Source of the DNA: Rhodoblastus sp963713695
Lineage (GTDB): Bacteria > Pseudomonadota > Alphaproteobacteria > Rhizobiales > Beijerinckiaceae
DNA: 64,000 nt
Reading direction: 5' to 3'
NCBI GenBank assembly: GCA_963713695.1
Contig: CAVQMU010000010.1
Location: 248,001 to 312,000 of the forward strand
Shown: piece after piece, positions 38,827-48,409 of the stretch
How positions within the stretch are numbered: the stretch's first letter is position 1
How the letters are laid out: every line of letters starts with the position of its first letter
The notes under the pieces: model-generated
What the model was told of the DNA's origin: nothing
What the model saw: only the letters and a program-made list of their open reading frames with translations
Database searches by the model: none
Translations under genes and position numbers: made by a program

Positions 38827-40236
38827 ATGAAATTGCCGACACATCTGGGCGCCATTCATTTTGTGGGCATCGGCGGCATCGGCATGTCCGGCATCGCCGA
38901 AGTGCTGCTCAACCTCGGTTACGACGTGCAAGGCTCGGACGCGGCGGAAAACGCCAACGTCAAGCGATTGCGCGAAAAGGGCGCGCGGGTGTTCGTCGGG
39001 CATCGCGCTGAAAATCTCGGCGAGGCGGCGGTTGTGGTCGTGTCCACCGCCATCAAGCGCGACAATCCGGAACTGGCCGCTGCGCGCGAAAAACGGCTCC
39101 CCGTGGTGCGCCGCGCGGAAATGCTGGCCGAGTTGATGCGGCTCAAGCAATGCGTCGCCGTCGCCGGCACGCATGGCAAGACGACCACGACCTCGCTGGT
39201 CGCGACCCTGCTCGACGCCGGCGGCGTCGATCCCACCGTGATCAATGGCGGCATCATCAACGCCTATGGCACCAACGCGCGCCTGGGTGAAGGCGAATGG
39301 ATGGTGGTCGAGGCCGACGAGAGCGACGGCACCTTCCTGAAACTGCCGGCCGACGTCGCCGTGGTCACCAATATCGACCCGGAGCATCTCGACCATTTCA
39401 AGACCTTCGACGCGATCAAGGAGGCTTTCCGATCCTTCGTCGAAAATCTCCCCTTCTATGGTTTTGCGGTGATGTGCCTCGACCATGTCACGGTGCAGGA
39501 GCTGGTCGGCAAGATCGAGGACCGCCGCGTCGTCACCTATGGCGAGAATCCGCAGGCTGACGTGCGTCTTTCCAATATCGACCTGACCGGCGGCGTCTCG
39601 CGCTTCAATGTGACGATCCGCGACCGGCTGCACGGGCGCGAGATCGCGCTCGACGATCTGGTCATGCCCATGCCCGGCCACCACAACGCGCTTAACGCCA
39701 CGGCGGCCATTGCGGTCGCCTATGAACTCGGGGTCAGCGTCGACAATATTCGCAAGGGGCTCGCGGCTTTCGGCGGCGTCAAGCGCCGCTTCACCAAAAC
39801 CGGCGAATGGAACGGCGCGACGATCTTCGACGATTACGGCCACCACCCCGTCGAAATCGCCGCCGTCTTGCGCGCGGCGCGGGCTTCGACCGCCAATCAG
39901 GTCATCGCGGTGGTGCAGCCGCATCGTTTTTCGCGCTTGCAAAGCCTGTTCGACCAGTTCGCCACCTGTTTCAACGACGCCGATTGCGTCATCGTCGCCG
40001 ACGTCTATGCGGCCGGCGAGGGGCCGATCGAAAATATCGACAGGGATTCGCTGGTCGCGGCGATCAAGGCGCATGGCCACCGCCAGGCGATTGCCTTGCC
40101 GAAGCCCGAAGACTTGCCGGCGCTGATCCACGATCTTGCAAAACCCGGCGACTATGTCGTGCTGCTCGGCGCCGGAAACATCACGCAATGGGCCTATGCC
40201 CTGCCGGGCCAACTCGCGGAAAAAGACGCGAAATGA
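38827..40236 (+). CDS. murC: UDP-MurNAc:L-alanine ligase MurC
   Basis: A 469-residue Mur ligase performing the first peptide step. Motifs: HFVGIGGIGMSGIAEVLLNL, VAVAGTHGKTTTTSLVATLL, VEADESDGTFLKLPADVAVV, NIDPEHLDHFKTFDAIKEAF and DDYGHHPVEIAAVLRAAR. The N-terminus and a 36-bp gap with GGAG set ATG 38827. Its 3' end overlaps the following amidotransferase gene by 4 bp (ATGA), so that gene is part of the same translation unit. Confidence 0.96.
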   Translation: MKLPTHLGAIHFVGIGGIGMSGIAEVLLNLGYDVQGSDAAENANVKRLREKGARVFVGHRAENLGEAAVVVVSTAIKRDNPELAAAREKRLPVVRRAEMLAELMRLKQCVAVAGTHGKTTTTSLVATLLDAGGVDPTVINGGIINAYGTNARLGEGEWMVVEADESDGTFLKLPADVAVVTNIDPEHLDHFKTFDAIKEAFRSFVENLPFYGFAVMCLDHVTVQELVGKIEDRRVVTYGENPQADVRLSNIDLTGGVSRFNVTIRDRLHGREIALDDLVMPMPGHHNALNATAAIAVAYELGVSVDNIRKGLAAFGGVKRRFTKTGEWNGATIFDDYGHHPVEIAAVLRAARASTANQVIAVVQPHRFSRLQSLFDQFATCFNDADCVIVADVYAAGEGPIENIDRDSLVAAIKAHGHRQAIALPKPEDLPALIHDLAKPGDYVVLLGAGNITQWAYALPGQLAEKDAK

Positions 40237-40937
40237 GCTTGAGGACCTGTCTTGTCCTGCGCCATCTGGCATTCGAGGGGCTGGGCGTGCTGGCCGACAT
40301 CCTGCCCGGCTACGGTTTCGAGACGCGGTTTGTCGAGGTTGGCGTCGATCCCTTGCCGCTCGACGAAATCGCCTCCTGCGACCTGCTGGTCGTGCTCGGC
40401 GGACCGATCGGCGCCTATGAGACAGAGGCCTATTTTTTCCTCGTCGCGGAAATCGCGGCGATCGGCGACAGGCTTCGCGCGAAAAAGCCGACGCTCGGCA
40501 TATGCCTGGGGGCGCAGATGATGGCGGCGGCGCTCGGGGCCGAGGTCGCGCCGGGACCGGCCAAGGAAATCGGCTATGCGCCGCTGACGCTCACTGGGGA
40601 TGGCCGCAACTCGCCGCTCGCGACCCTGGAGGGCGTCAATGTGCTGCATTGGCACGGCGACGCCTTTGGATTGCCTTATGGCGCGAAAAACCTCGCTTTC
40701 ACGCCGGCGTGTCCGCATCAGGCCTTTGCGCTGGACTCTTTCGCGCTGGGGATGCAATTCCATGTCGAGGTCGATCCGGCGACGATTAAATCCTGGCTGA
40801 TTGGGCATACGGTCGAATTGGGCAAGGCGGGCATCGACCCCAGGAGCCTGCGCGCCCAGGCGGCCGATGTGGGGTTGGCGACGGCTCAGGGGGGAAAGAA
40901 AGTGTTTTCCGCCTGGCTTGACGGAGTTTTTTCATGA
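40233..40937 (+). CDS. Class I glutamine amidotransferase embedded in the dcw cluster
   Basis: A 234-residue GATase1 domain protein of the GMP-synthase-like kind. The oxyanion strand LVVLGGPIGAYET is followed by the nucleophile Cys in GICLGAQMMAAALGAEV and the catalytic His in MQFHVEVDPATI. There is no synthetase domain, so it must hand ammonia to a partner or act as a hydrolase. It overlaps both murC and murB by 4 bp, which argues for co-translation with wall synthesis. This is not a core dcw gene. Amidation of a peptidoglycan precursor is an attractive guess without direct proof; general glutamine or gamma-glutamyl hydrolysis is the alternative. Confidence 0.82.
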   Translation: MSLRTCLVLRHLAFEGLGVLADILPGYGFETRFVEVGVDPLPLDEIASCDLLVVLGGPIGAYETEAYFFLVAEIAAIGDRLRAKKPTLGICLGAQMMAAALGAEVAPGPAKEIGYAPLTLTGDGRNSPLATLEGVNVLHWHGDAFGLPYGAKNLAFTPACPHQAFALDSFALGMQFHVEVDPATIKSWLIGHTVELGKAGIDPRSLRAQAADVGLATAQGGKKVFSAWLDGVFS

Positions 40938-41863
40938 ACAAGCCCTTTGCCGACATGACCGGTCTGCTTTCGGCGAAAATGCCGGCGCTGCGCGGCCGCA
41001 TCGCCGCCAATCAGGAGCTTGCGCCTTTTACCTGGTTTCGCGTCGGCGGCCCGGCGCAGGCGTTGTTCAGCCCGGCCGACGAGGCCGATCTCGCCTATTT
41101 TCTGAAAAACCTCGATCCGGCCATTCCCGTGACGATGATCGGGCTCGGCTCCAACCTGATTGTCCGCGACGGGGGCGTCGAGGGCGTGGTGATCAGGCTA
41201 GGCGGCAAGGCTTTTGGCGAAATCGAGATCCTGCCCGATCATCGATTGCGTGCGGGCGCCTGCGCGCCCGACATGCGCGTCGCCCGCGCGGCGGCGGAGG
41301 CGGGGATCGACGGGCTGGCCTTTTTACGCGGCATTCCCGGAGCCATCGGCGGCGCGCTGCGCATGAATGCGGGCGCGCATGGCGGCGAAACCAGCGATGT
41401 GCTGGTGTCCGCGCGAGGAGTCGATCGCAGCGGCGCGGTCCGGGAATTTGCCGTCGACGAGCTGGGCATGACCTATCGCCACAGCGAGGCGCCGGAGGAT
41501 GTGATCTTCACCAGCGCCCTGTTCCAGGGGCGATCGGGCGTTTCCTCGGAAATTCTGGCTGAGATGGACCGCATCACCGAGGCGCGCGAAAAATCGCAGC
41601 CGATCCGGGAAAAGACCGGCGGATCGACCTTCAAGAACCCGCCGGGCGAAAAAGCCTGGCAGTTGATCGACAAGGCCGGCTGCCGCGGGCTCGTCGTCGG
41701 CGACGCGCAGGTGTCGCCGATGCATTGCAATTTTCTCATCAATCGCGGCTCGGCCACCGCGGCCGATATCGAAAATCTGGGCGACGAGGTGCGGGCAAGG
41801 GTGAAGGCCGCGACCGGCGTCGAACTGCATTGGGAAATCAAGCGCATTGGCGTGAAGCGTTAG
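40934..41863 (+). CDS. murB: UDP-N-acetylenolpyruvoylglucosamine reductase MurB
   Basis: A 309-residue FAD enzyme that reduces the enolpyruvyl group to give UDP-MurNAc. FAD-binding FTWFRVGGPAQALFSPAD, LGLGSN-like GLGSNLIVRDGGVEGVVI, FLRGIPGAIGGALRMNAGAH, the catalytic-Ser region KTGGSTFKNPPGEKAWQLID and the closing Glu region GVELHWEIKRIG are present. ATGA overlap with the amidotransferase gene. Confidence 0.96.
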   Translation: MNKPFADMTGLLSAKMPALRGRIAANQELAPFTWFRVGGPAQALFSPADEADLAYFLKNLDPAIPVTMIGLGSNLIVRDGGVEGVVIRLGGKAFGEIEILPDHRLRAGACAPDMRVARAAAEAGIDGLAFLRGIPGAIGGALRMNAGAHGGETSDVLVSARGVDRSGAVREFAVDELGMTYRHSEAPEDVIFTSALFQGRSGVSSEILAEMDRITEAREKSQPIREKTGGSTFKNPPGEKAWQLIDKAGCRGLVVGDAQVSPMHCNFLINRGSATAADIENLGDEVRARVKAATGVELHWEIKRIGVKR

Positions 41864-41865
41864 GA

Positions 41866-41891
41866 CCCCTTCTCCCGCGAGGGGAGAAGGG
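41866..41891. repeat. Hairpin repeat between murB and ddl
   Basis: CCCTTCTCCC (41867-41876) pairs perfectly with GGGAGAAGGG (41882-41891) around a 5-nt loop, three bases after the murB stop. No T-run. It is the kind of short dispersed palindrome found between genes in many proteobacterial genomes and would mainly slow RNA decay. Confidence 0.5.
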
Positions 41892-41934
41892 AGGCGCGGC
41901 GAGGCGGGGCGTTTACGACAGAGAGATCAGGACC

Positions 41935-42858
41935 ATGACCAAGCATGTCGCAGTTCTCATGGGCGGGCTTTCGAGCGAGCGCAGCGTATCCCTTCGCTCC
42001 GGCGAGGCCTGCGCCAAGGCGCTCGAAGGCGAGGGTTTTGTCGTCACTCGGGTCGATGTCGGGCGCGACATCGCGGAAGCCCTGGCGAAGCTCAAGCCCG
42101 ACGTCGCGCTCAACGCGCTGCACGGGCCGGGCGGCGAGGACGGGATCATCCAGGGCGTGCTGGAAACCCTGGCCATTCCCTACACCCATTCCGGCGTGCT
42201 CGCCTCGGCGCTGGCCGCCCACAAGGAAAAGGCGAAAATCATCATGGCGGCGGCCGGCGTGTCGGTCCCCTCGGGGAAAACCGTCACCCGCTTCGAGGCG
42301 GCCAAGGCCCATGTGCTGCCGCCGCCCTACGTGCTCAAGCCGGTCTCGGAAGGCTCGTCCTATGGCGTCTTCATCGTCAAGGAAGGCTGTTCGCATCCGC
42401 CGCAGGAGCTTTTGCGGGAGGACTGGACGCACGGCGACCTGATGCTCGCCGAAAATTTCGTGGCGGGCCGCGAATTGACCTGCGCCGTGCTCGGCGACCG
42501 TCCCCTCGGAGTCACCGAAATCAAGTCGGTGTCCAGCGAGTGGTACGATTTTGATTCCAAATATGCCCCGGGAGGATCGATTCACGAACTTCCGGCAAAA
42601 CTTAAAGGAAATATTTACCAAATCATTCAAGAGTTAGCTCTCAAGGCGCACACGGCCCTCGGTTGCCGCGGCATCAGCAGGACAGACTTCCGTTACGACG
42701 ATCGCCCCGGAGGTACGGGCGAACTCGTTGTCCTGGAAGTCAACACTCAGCCCGGAATGACCGAGACGTCGCTCGCGCCCGAAATGGCCGCCCATGCCGG
42801 CATGACGTTCGGTGAGCTTGTAAGATGGATGGTGGAAGACGCCTCCTGCAATCGGTAA
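41935..42858 (+). CDS. ddl: D-alanine:D-alanine ligase
   Basis: A 307-residue ATP-grasp enzyme that makes D-Ala-D-Ala for MurF. VAVLMGGLSSERSVSLRSG, NALHGPGGEDGIIQGVLE, YVLKPVSEGSSYGVFIV, DFDSKYAPGGSIHELPA, GCRGISRTDFRYDD and VLEVNTQPGMTETSLAPEMA are all family motifs. The stretch 42541-42660 is far less GC-rich than the rest and uses codons rare in the window (TTA, CTT, AAA). The 3' end overlaps ftsQ by 34 bp. Confidence 0.96.
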   Translation: MTKHVAVLMGGLSSERSVSLRSGEACAKALEGEGFVVTRVDVGRDIAEALAKLKPDVALNALHGPGGEDGIIQGVLETLAIPYTHSGVLASALAAHKEKAKIIMAAAGVSVPSGKTVTRFEAAKAHVLPPPYVLKPVSEGSSYGVFIVKEGCSHPPQELLREDWTHGDLMLAENFVAGRELTCAVLGDRPLGVTEIKSVSSEWYDFDSKYAPGGSIHELPAKLKGNIYQIIQELALKAHTALGCRGISRTDFRYDDRPGGTGELVVLEVNTQPGMTETSLAPEMAAHAGMTFGELVRWMVEDASCNR

Positions 42859-43820
42859 ACGGGCTAGATCCAGCCCTAGCGGCTCCGCGCGCCGTTTTTT
42901 TGGGCGCGCCTTCGGGCGCCATGTTCGAGAAAGCCGGCCCGGTCAGGTTCATCGCGTCCCGCAGCAAGCCCGGCTCCCGCCAGCGCAAGCGCCAGAACGA
43001 AGAAAAAACCAGCAAATTCCTTGATTTCCTGACCATGCCGGGCGTCGGCCTCGGCCTGACCCTTTGCCTGTTCGTGGCCGTCGGCGCCTATGGCGTTGGA
43101 GCCAATGGCCAATATGCGCAGTTCCTGAGGGATTACGGTCGCCCGCGCGACATGGTCGCGCGCGCGCTCGGCTTTGGCATTGGCGCGATCACGATCCAGG
43201 GCCAGAAGGGCCTTGCGGAACAGCAAATTCTCGACGCGGCAGGCATCGATCCCCACCAGTCGCTGATGTTCCTCGACGCCGCCGACGTGCGCGCGCGGCT
43301 CATGGCCCTGCCGTTGGTCAAGAACGCCAATGTGCGAAAATTCTTCCCCAATCGCCTGGTGATCGAAATCATCGGACGCCAGCCTTACGGCCTCTGGCAG
43401 AAGGACGGCGTCGTCCAGATCATCGCCGCCGACGGCGCGCCGATCGACGAGTTGCGCGACGCGAAATTCGCCAGCCTGCCTTTTGTCGTCGGCGAAGGCG
43501 CCAATCTGCGCATCGACGAATTCGTCGGCCTGCTCGACGCGGCCGGCGACCTGCGCGAAAAAATCCGTGCGGGCATCCTGGTGTCGCAGCGCCGCTGGAC
43601 TCTCAAGATGGCGTCCGGCGTCGAGGCAATGTTGCCGGAAGTCGACCCACAAGCGGCGGTCCGCCAGCTCGCGCAGCTCGAACGCGAAGGCCACGTCGTC
43701 GAAAAGGACGTGGTGTCGCTCGACCTGCGCGTTCCCGGAAAACTCTATGTCCGCCTGACCGAAGAGGCTGCCGCCGCGCGTGAGGCGGCCAAGGCGCACG
43801 GCAGGGGGGCGCATTCATGA
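42825..43820 (+). CDS. ftsQ: Cell division protein FtsQ
   Basis: A 331-residue bitopic protein. A basic cytoplasmic tail of about 65 residues, one membrane span (MPGVGLGLTLCLFVAVGAYG), a POTRA domain (GLAEQQILDAAGIDPHQSLM, about 125-190) and a beta domain (SQRRWTLKMASGVEAMLPEV). FtsQ scaffolds FtsL/FtsB at the septum. ATG 42825 inside ddl gives the usual alphaproteobacterial beginning MDGGRRLL; ATG 42921 is a shorter option. The stop overlaps the ftsA ATG by 4 bp. Confidence 0.93.
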   Translation: MDGGRRLLQSVNGLDPALAAPRAVFLGAPSGAMFEKAGPVRFIASRSKPGSRQRKRQNEEKTSKFLDFLTMPGVGLGLTLCLFVAVGAYGVGANGQYAQFLRDYGRPRDMVARALGFGIGAITIQGQKGLAEQQILDAAGIDPHQSLMFLDAADVRARLMALPLVKNANVRKFFPNRLVIEIIGRQPYGLWQKDGVVQIIAADGAPIDELRDAKFASLPFVVGEGANLRIDEFVGLLDAAGDLREKIRAGILVSQRRWTLKMASGVEAMLPEVDPQAAVRQLAQLEREGHVVEKDVVSLDLRVPGKLYVRLTEEAAAAREAAKAHGRGAHS

Positions 43821-45134
43821 CCCATACCGTAACTCTGCCCCGCATGAAAAAACTGTCGGCGCGCAAGAGCGCCGTTCTTTGCGTTCTCGACGTCGGCGCG
43901 TCCAAGGTCGTCTGCCTGATCGCCAAGCTGATTCCGGCCGAGCCCTCGGACATGTTGCGCGGCCGCACGCATCGGACGAAAATTCTCGGCATCGGCCATC
44001 AGCGCTCGCGCGGCATCAAGGGCGGCGCGGTCATCGACATGGACGAGACCGAAGCCGCGGTGCGCCTTGCGGTCGACGCGGCCGAGCGCATGGCCGGCGT
44101 TCAGGTCGAAAGCGTCATTGTCGCCAATGTCGGCGGGCGCCTCGGCTCGGCTTACTATCACGCCAGCGTGCCGATCGTCGGCGCGGGCGTCGGCGACAGC
44201 GACCTGCATCGGGTGCTCGAGGCGACCAGCCTGCGCACAGCCCGGCCGGGGCGCGCGGTCCTGCACAGCCTTCCCACCGGCTATGCGCTCGACGGCGCCT
44301 CCGGCATCAGCGATCCCAAGGGCATGATGGGCGAAACGCTCGGGGCCGACCTGCATGTCGTCAGCGCCGATGTCGCAGCCTTGCGCAACTTGCTGCTGGC
44401 GGTCGAGCGCTGCCATCTCACGGTCGAGGCCGTGGTCGCGACGCCTTACGCGTCGGGGCTCGCGGTGCTGGTCGACGACGAGGCGGTGCTCGGCGCGACG
44501 GTGCTCGATCTCGGCGGCGGCTCCGTCGGCATGGGCGTCTTCCGCGATGGCAAGCTGGTGCATGCCGACGCCGTGGCGGTCGGCGGCAAGCACATCACCA
44601 TGGATATTGCACGCGGCCTCAACACCCGCCTGTCCGACGCCGAAAGGCTGAAGACCCTGCACGGCAGCGCCATCTCCTCGCCCTCGGACGATCGCGAAAC
44701 CCTGTCCGTCAGGCCGGTCGGCGAAGACGGCGACAGTCCGGTCCATGTCACCAAGGCGCAACTCGCCCGCATCATCCGGCCGCGCGTCGAGGAGATTCTC
44801 GAACTGGCGCGTGACCGCCTGAAGGCGGCGGGCTTCCAGACCTCATCGGGCAGCCGCATCGTGCTGTCGGGCGGATCGAGCCAGATGACGGGCCTGCCCG
44901 AGGCGGCGCGAAGGATTCTCGGCGGCCGAGATTCGCGTCGGGCGCCCGCTTGGCGTCCAGGGCATGCCGGAATCGGCAAAGAATCCAGGTTTCGCGGCTG
45001 CGGTCGGGCTTCTGATCTATCCGCAATTCTCGAACGTAGAGCATTTCGAACCGGGTCGCGCCGGGGGGCGCGCGTCTCGGGAGCCGGAAGGCTATTTCGG
45101 CCGCGTCGGCCGATGGCTGAAGGAAAGTTTCTAG
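43817..45134 (+). CDS. ftsA: Cell division ATPase FtsA (one frameshift in the given sequence)
   Basis: About 438 residues after removal of one extra G near 44923-44927. Actin-like membrane tether of FtsZ: ATP-site strand AVLCVLDVGASKVVCLIAK, subdomain 1C, TVLDLGGGSVGMGVFRDGKL (phosphate 2), VGGKHITMDIARGLNTRLSD and IVLSGGSSQMTGLPEAARRI. Past the shift the true end reads IRVGRPLGVQGMPESAKNPG, FAAAVGLLIYPQ and finishes with the amphipathic membrane-binding tail RVGRWLKESF (TAG 45132-45134). Without correction the frame would run to 45220 and lack this tail. As the gene is central to division in these bacteria, an error in the sequence is likely. Confidence 0.92.
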
Positions 45135-45216
45135 TACCCAAACCGGCCGGCGCTGCGCCGGCCAAACAGTCGAAGCATGCAACGGGCTGGTTCCGGTCAC
45201 AAACGAGGTCAAGGAT

Positions 45217-46977
45217 ATGACGATCAATCTGAAGGCGCCTGAACTGCGCGAACTCAAGCCCCGCATCATGGTTTGCGGCGTCGGCGGCGCCGGCGGCAAC
45301 GCGGTCAACAACATGATCGCCTCCGGCCTTGCCGGCGTCGATTTCATCGTCGCCAACACCGACGCGCAGGCGTTGACGAGTTCGAAGGCCGAACGCATCA
45401 TCCAGATGGGCCTCCAGGTCACCGAAGGCCTCGGCGCCGGCTCGCAGCCGGAAGTCGGCCGCGCCTCCGCCGAAGAGGCGATCGAGGAAATCCGCGATCA
45501 TCTCGTCGGCGCGCATATGGTCTTCGTCACCGCCGGCATGGGCGGCGGCACCGGCACGGGCGCCGCGCCCGTCATCGCCCGCACCGCGCGCGAAATGGGC
45601 ATCCTCACCGTCGGCGTCGTGACAAAGCCGTTCCAGTTCGAAGGCGCACGACGCATGCGTCTGGCCGACGGCGGCATCGAGGAGCTGCACAAGGCGGTGG
45701 ATACGCTCATCGTCATTCCCAACCAGAACCTGTTCCGCGTCGCCAACGAGCGCACCACTTTCGCTGACGCCTTCTCGATGGCCGACCAGGTGCTCTATTC
45801 GGGCGTCGCCTGCATCACCGACCTGATGGTGCGCGAAGGCCTGATCAACCTCGACTTCGCCGACGTTCGCGCCATCATGCGCGACATGGGCAAGGCGATG
45901 ATGGGCACCGGCGAAGCCTCGGGCGAACGCCGCGCCGTGCTGGCCGCCGAAGCCGCCATCGCCAACCCGCTGCTCGACGAAGTGTCGATGAAGGGCGCCA
46001 AGGGGCTGCTCATCTCAATCACCGGCGGCAACGATCTCACCCTCTATGAAGTGGACGAGGCCGCCAGCCGCATCCGCCAGGAAGTGGACGAGGACGCCAA
46101 TATCATTCTCGGCGCCACCTTCGATTCGAGCCTCGACGGCATCATCCGCGTGTCCGTGGTCGCCACCGGCATCGACAAGCCGGCTGGCATGATAGACATG
46201 AACGAACAGCGCATTGCCGAAGCCGCCGAGCGCATGCGCGCCCAGGCCGCGGCCCGGCAGGCCGAGGCGGCGCTCGCCGCCCGCCCGGCGCCCGTGCCCG
46301 AAACCTACTATGTCGAGGCTCCCGTCAGCCATCCTGCCCCGCAGGCGCCGGCGCCCGCGCAAGCCGCCGCGCAGCCGCAGGCCGCTCCGGCGACTGAGGC
46401 CTATGTCCAGCAGCCGTTGCCGGTCTATGCGCCGCATCATGGGGACGTGCAGATCAAGCGCATGCAGCCGCAGCAGCATGCCTTCCAGGAGGCGCCAATC
46501 GCTCCGGCCCGCCGCGTCGAGGCGCCCATTCCGACCAGCTTCGTCCCGCCGGCGGCTGAGCAGCCCTTGCGCGCGCCGCGCATGCCGAATATCGACGACC
46601 TGCCGATTCCCGGCCAGAATCTCATTCGGGCCCAGCAGCAGCCCCAGGTTCCGTCGGCTCCGGAAAGCCGCCGCCGCACCTTGCTCGAGCGCCTGGCGAC
46701 TTTCGGCATGAGCCGCGCGGAAGAACAGCATCAAGGCCCTGCTTCTGCGCCGCAAATCGCGCCGCCGCAGGCCTATGGCCAGCCGTCCTACCAGACGCGC
46801 CCCTCCGGCCCCACCGCCCCCTCGGCCGCGCACGCCGAATATGCCAAGCGCCCGCAGGCGCCGCGTCCGTCCGCCGCTCTGGATCAGCACGGACGGGACC
46901 AGCAGGGCCGCGCCCCGGCGCGCGCCGAGGAGGAACAGCTCGAAATACCGGCCTTCCTGCGCCGCCAGTCGAACTGA
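45217..46977 (+). CDS. ftsZ: Cell division protein FtsZ
   Basis: A 586-residue tubulin-like GTPase that forms the division ring. GTP signature GMGGGTGTGAAPVIARTARE, N-terminal GVGGAGGNAVNNMI, T7 synergy loop INLDFADVRAIM. The GTPase core ends near residue 320; a very long Gln/Ala/Pro-rich linker (about 240 residues) leads to the conserved C-terminal peptide LEIPAFLRRQSN that binds FtsA. Long linkers are usual in this order. It ends in an intrinsic terminator, closing the dcw transcription unit. Confidence 0.98.
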   Translation: MTINLKAPELRELKPRIMVCGVGGAGGNAVNNMIASGLAGVDFIVANTDAQALTSSKAERIIQMGLQVTEGLGAGSQPEVGRASAEEAIEEIRDHLVGAHMVFVTAGMGGGTGTGAAPVIARTAREMGILTVGVVTKPFQFEGARRMRLADGGIEELHKAVDTLIVIPNQNLFRVANERTTFADAFSMADQVLYSGVACITDLMVREGLINLDFADVRAIMRDMGKAMMGTGEASGERRAVLAAEAAIANPLLDEVSMKGAKGLLISITGGNDLTLYEVDEAASRIRQEVDEDANIILGATFDSSLDGIIRVSVVATGIDKPAGMIDMNEQRIAEAAERMRAQAAARQAEAALAARPAPVPETYYVEAPVSHPAPQAPAPAQAAAQPQAAPATEAYVQQPLPVYAPHHGDVQIKRMQPQQHAFQEAPIAPARRVEAPIPTSFVPPAAEQPLRAPRMPNIDDLPIPGQNLIRAQQQPQVPSAPESRRRTLLERLATFGMSRAEEQHQGPASAPQIAPPQAYGQPSYQTRPSGPTAPSAAHAEYAKRPQAPRPSAALDQHGRDQQGRAPARAEEEQLEIPAFLRRQSN

Positions 46978-47016
46978 GCCAGACTCGAACTGAAAAAGAC
47001 TTTCCGTCCGAAACAG

Positions 47017-47044
47017 AAACCCGCCCCAAAGGCGGGTTTTCGTT
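47017..47044 (+). terminator. Intrinsic terminator after ftsZ
   Basis: Perfect 9-bp stem AAACCCGCC-CCAAA-GGCGGGTTT followed by TCGTT, 40 bp after the ftsZ stop. Confidence 0.8.
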
Positions 47045-47446
47045 GCGAAGTCCGAGGGTTGAGCGATAGCAGGCGTGAATTCAAGACTTCACGCGCTCAG
47101 CCGGCCTCGCGTCAAAGCACAAGTTCGCTGCTTATCTACAGATTTTTAGCAATTACGCACGTAAATGCTCGCAATGGCTGCAATGAGGCAAGTCGGGCGA
47201 AAGTAGGGTTAATTTGTAACAGGCGCGTAAGAAAGAGTGATTTGGTCCGGAGCGCCGCAAAAGTTATTTTACGACAGGTGAAACAAGGGAATCAGCGCTG
47301 GCTTCGGTCGGCGGGGGTTCACGGAGAGGGGGCTCTCCGCTTGCGCGCCTTCGTCCACTGGCTCCGGCGCATCGAGATCGCGACGGAAATATGGCGAATT
47401 TATAAAGGATCCCGCCACGCGAGCGGGACGAGCCAACGGAACGCCC
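47045..47446. other. Intergenic region upstream of lpxC
   Basis: About 400 bp, AT-richer from 47125 to 47280. No gene seen on either strand. It should hold the lpxC promoter (for example around GGGTTAATTTGTAAC, 47207-47221), which would make lpxC independent of the ftsZ terminator. Confidence 0.45.
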
Positions 47447-48409
47447 ATGAAGCCGAGCTTTCAGACGACCCTCCGGGACCGCATCGTTCTTTCCGGGGGC
47501 ATTGGCGTTCACTCCGGCAAGCCCGTCCGTCTCGTTCTCAATCCCGCGGAAGCCTCCACAGGCCTCGTCTTCCTTCGCAGCGGCCTGCCCAACGGCGCCA
47601 GCCGGCGCATCGAGGCCAACTGGTCCAAAGTGACCATGACCGAGCTCTGCACCGTCATCGGCGACGGCGAGCAGCACATGGTCGGCACGATCGAACATCT
47701 CGTCGCGGCGTTGCGCGGGCTCGGCGTCGACAATTGCCTGGTCGAGGTCGACGGCCCCGAAGTTCCGATCATGGACGGCTCGTCCGAGGCTTTCGTCGAG
47801 GCGATCGACCGCGTGGGCGTCCGCCGGCTCGACACGCCGCGCCGCTACGTCAAGATTCTCAAGACGGTCCGCGTCGAAAATGGCCGCGCCTTTGCCGAAT
47901 TGCGGCCAAGCCAATCCTCTGATGACGAAGGCTTCCGCCTCGATGTCGAAATCGACTTCAAGAGCGACGTGATCGGCCGTCAGCGCAAGATTCTCGACCT
48001 CACCCCCGCCTCCTTCCGTCGCGAATTGTCCCGCGCCCGCACCTTCGGTTTCCTGGCGGATGTCGCTCGCCTCATCCAGGCTGGCTTTGCGCTCGGCGCC
48101 TCGCTGGAAAATTCCGTTGGCATCGACGAGGGCCGGGTTCTCAATCCCGAGGGGCTGCGCTATTCCGACGAATTCGTTCGCCACAAGATGCTGGACGCCG
48201 TCGGCGACCTGGCCCTGGCCGGCGCGCCCTTGATCGGCGAATACCATTCCTATTGCGGCGGCCACAAGATGAACGTCGCCGTTCTCGCGGCCCTGTTCGC
48301 CGACCGCACCGCCTACAAGATCGTCGAGGCGGCTCCCGCTCCGCGCGAGGGCGTTCGCGCCGATCGCGGACTGGTGGTTTCACCGGCTCTGCTGCCGGAG
48401 CGCAGCTGA
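47447..48409 (+). CDS. lpxC: UDP-3-O-acyl-GlcNAc deacetylase LpxC
   Basis: A 320-residue zinc deacetylase, the committed step of lipid A synthesis. Zinc ligands lie in GTIEHLVAALRGLGVDNCLV (His) and in KMLDAVGDLALAGAPLIGEY, whose following YHSYCGGHKMNV carries the catalytic His. FKSDVIGRQ and RARTFGFLADV are also typical. The presence of lpxC confirms a Gram-negative LPS-making cell. ATG 47447 opens the protein at the usual place (FQTTLRDRIVLSGGIGVHSG). Confidence 0.97.
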   Translation: MKPSFQTTLRDRIVLSGGIGVHSGKPVRLVLNPAEASTGLVFLRSGLPNGASRRIEANWSKVTMTELCTVIGDGEQHMVGTIEHLVAALRGLGVDNCLVEVDGPEVPIMDGSSEAFVEAIDRVGVRRLDTPRRYVKILKTVRVENGRAFAELRPSQSSDDEGFRLDVEIDFKSDVIGRQRKILDLTPASFRRELSRARTFGFLADVARLIQAGFALGASLENSVGIDEGRVLNPEGLRYSDEFVRHKMLDAVGDLALAGAPLIGEYHSYCGGHKMNVAVLAALFADRTAYKIVEAAPAPREGVRADRGLVVSPALLPERS

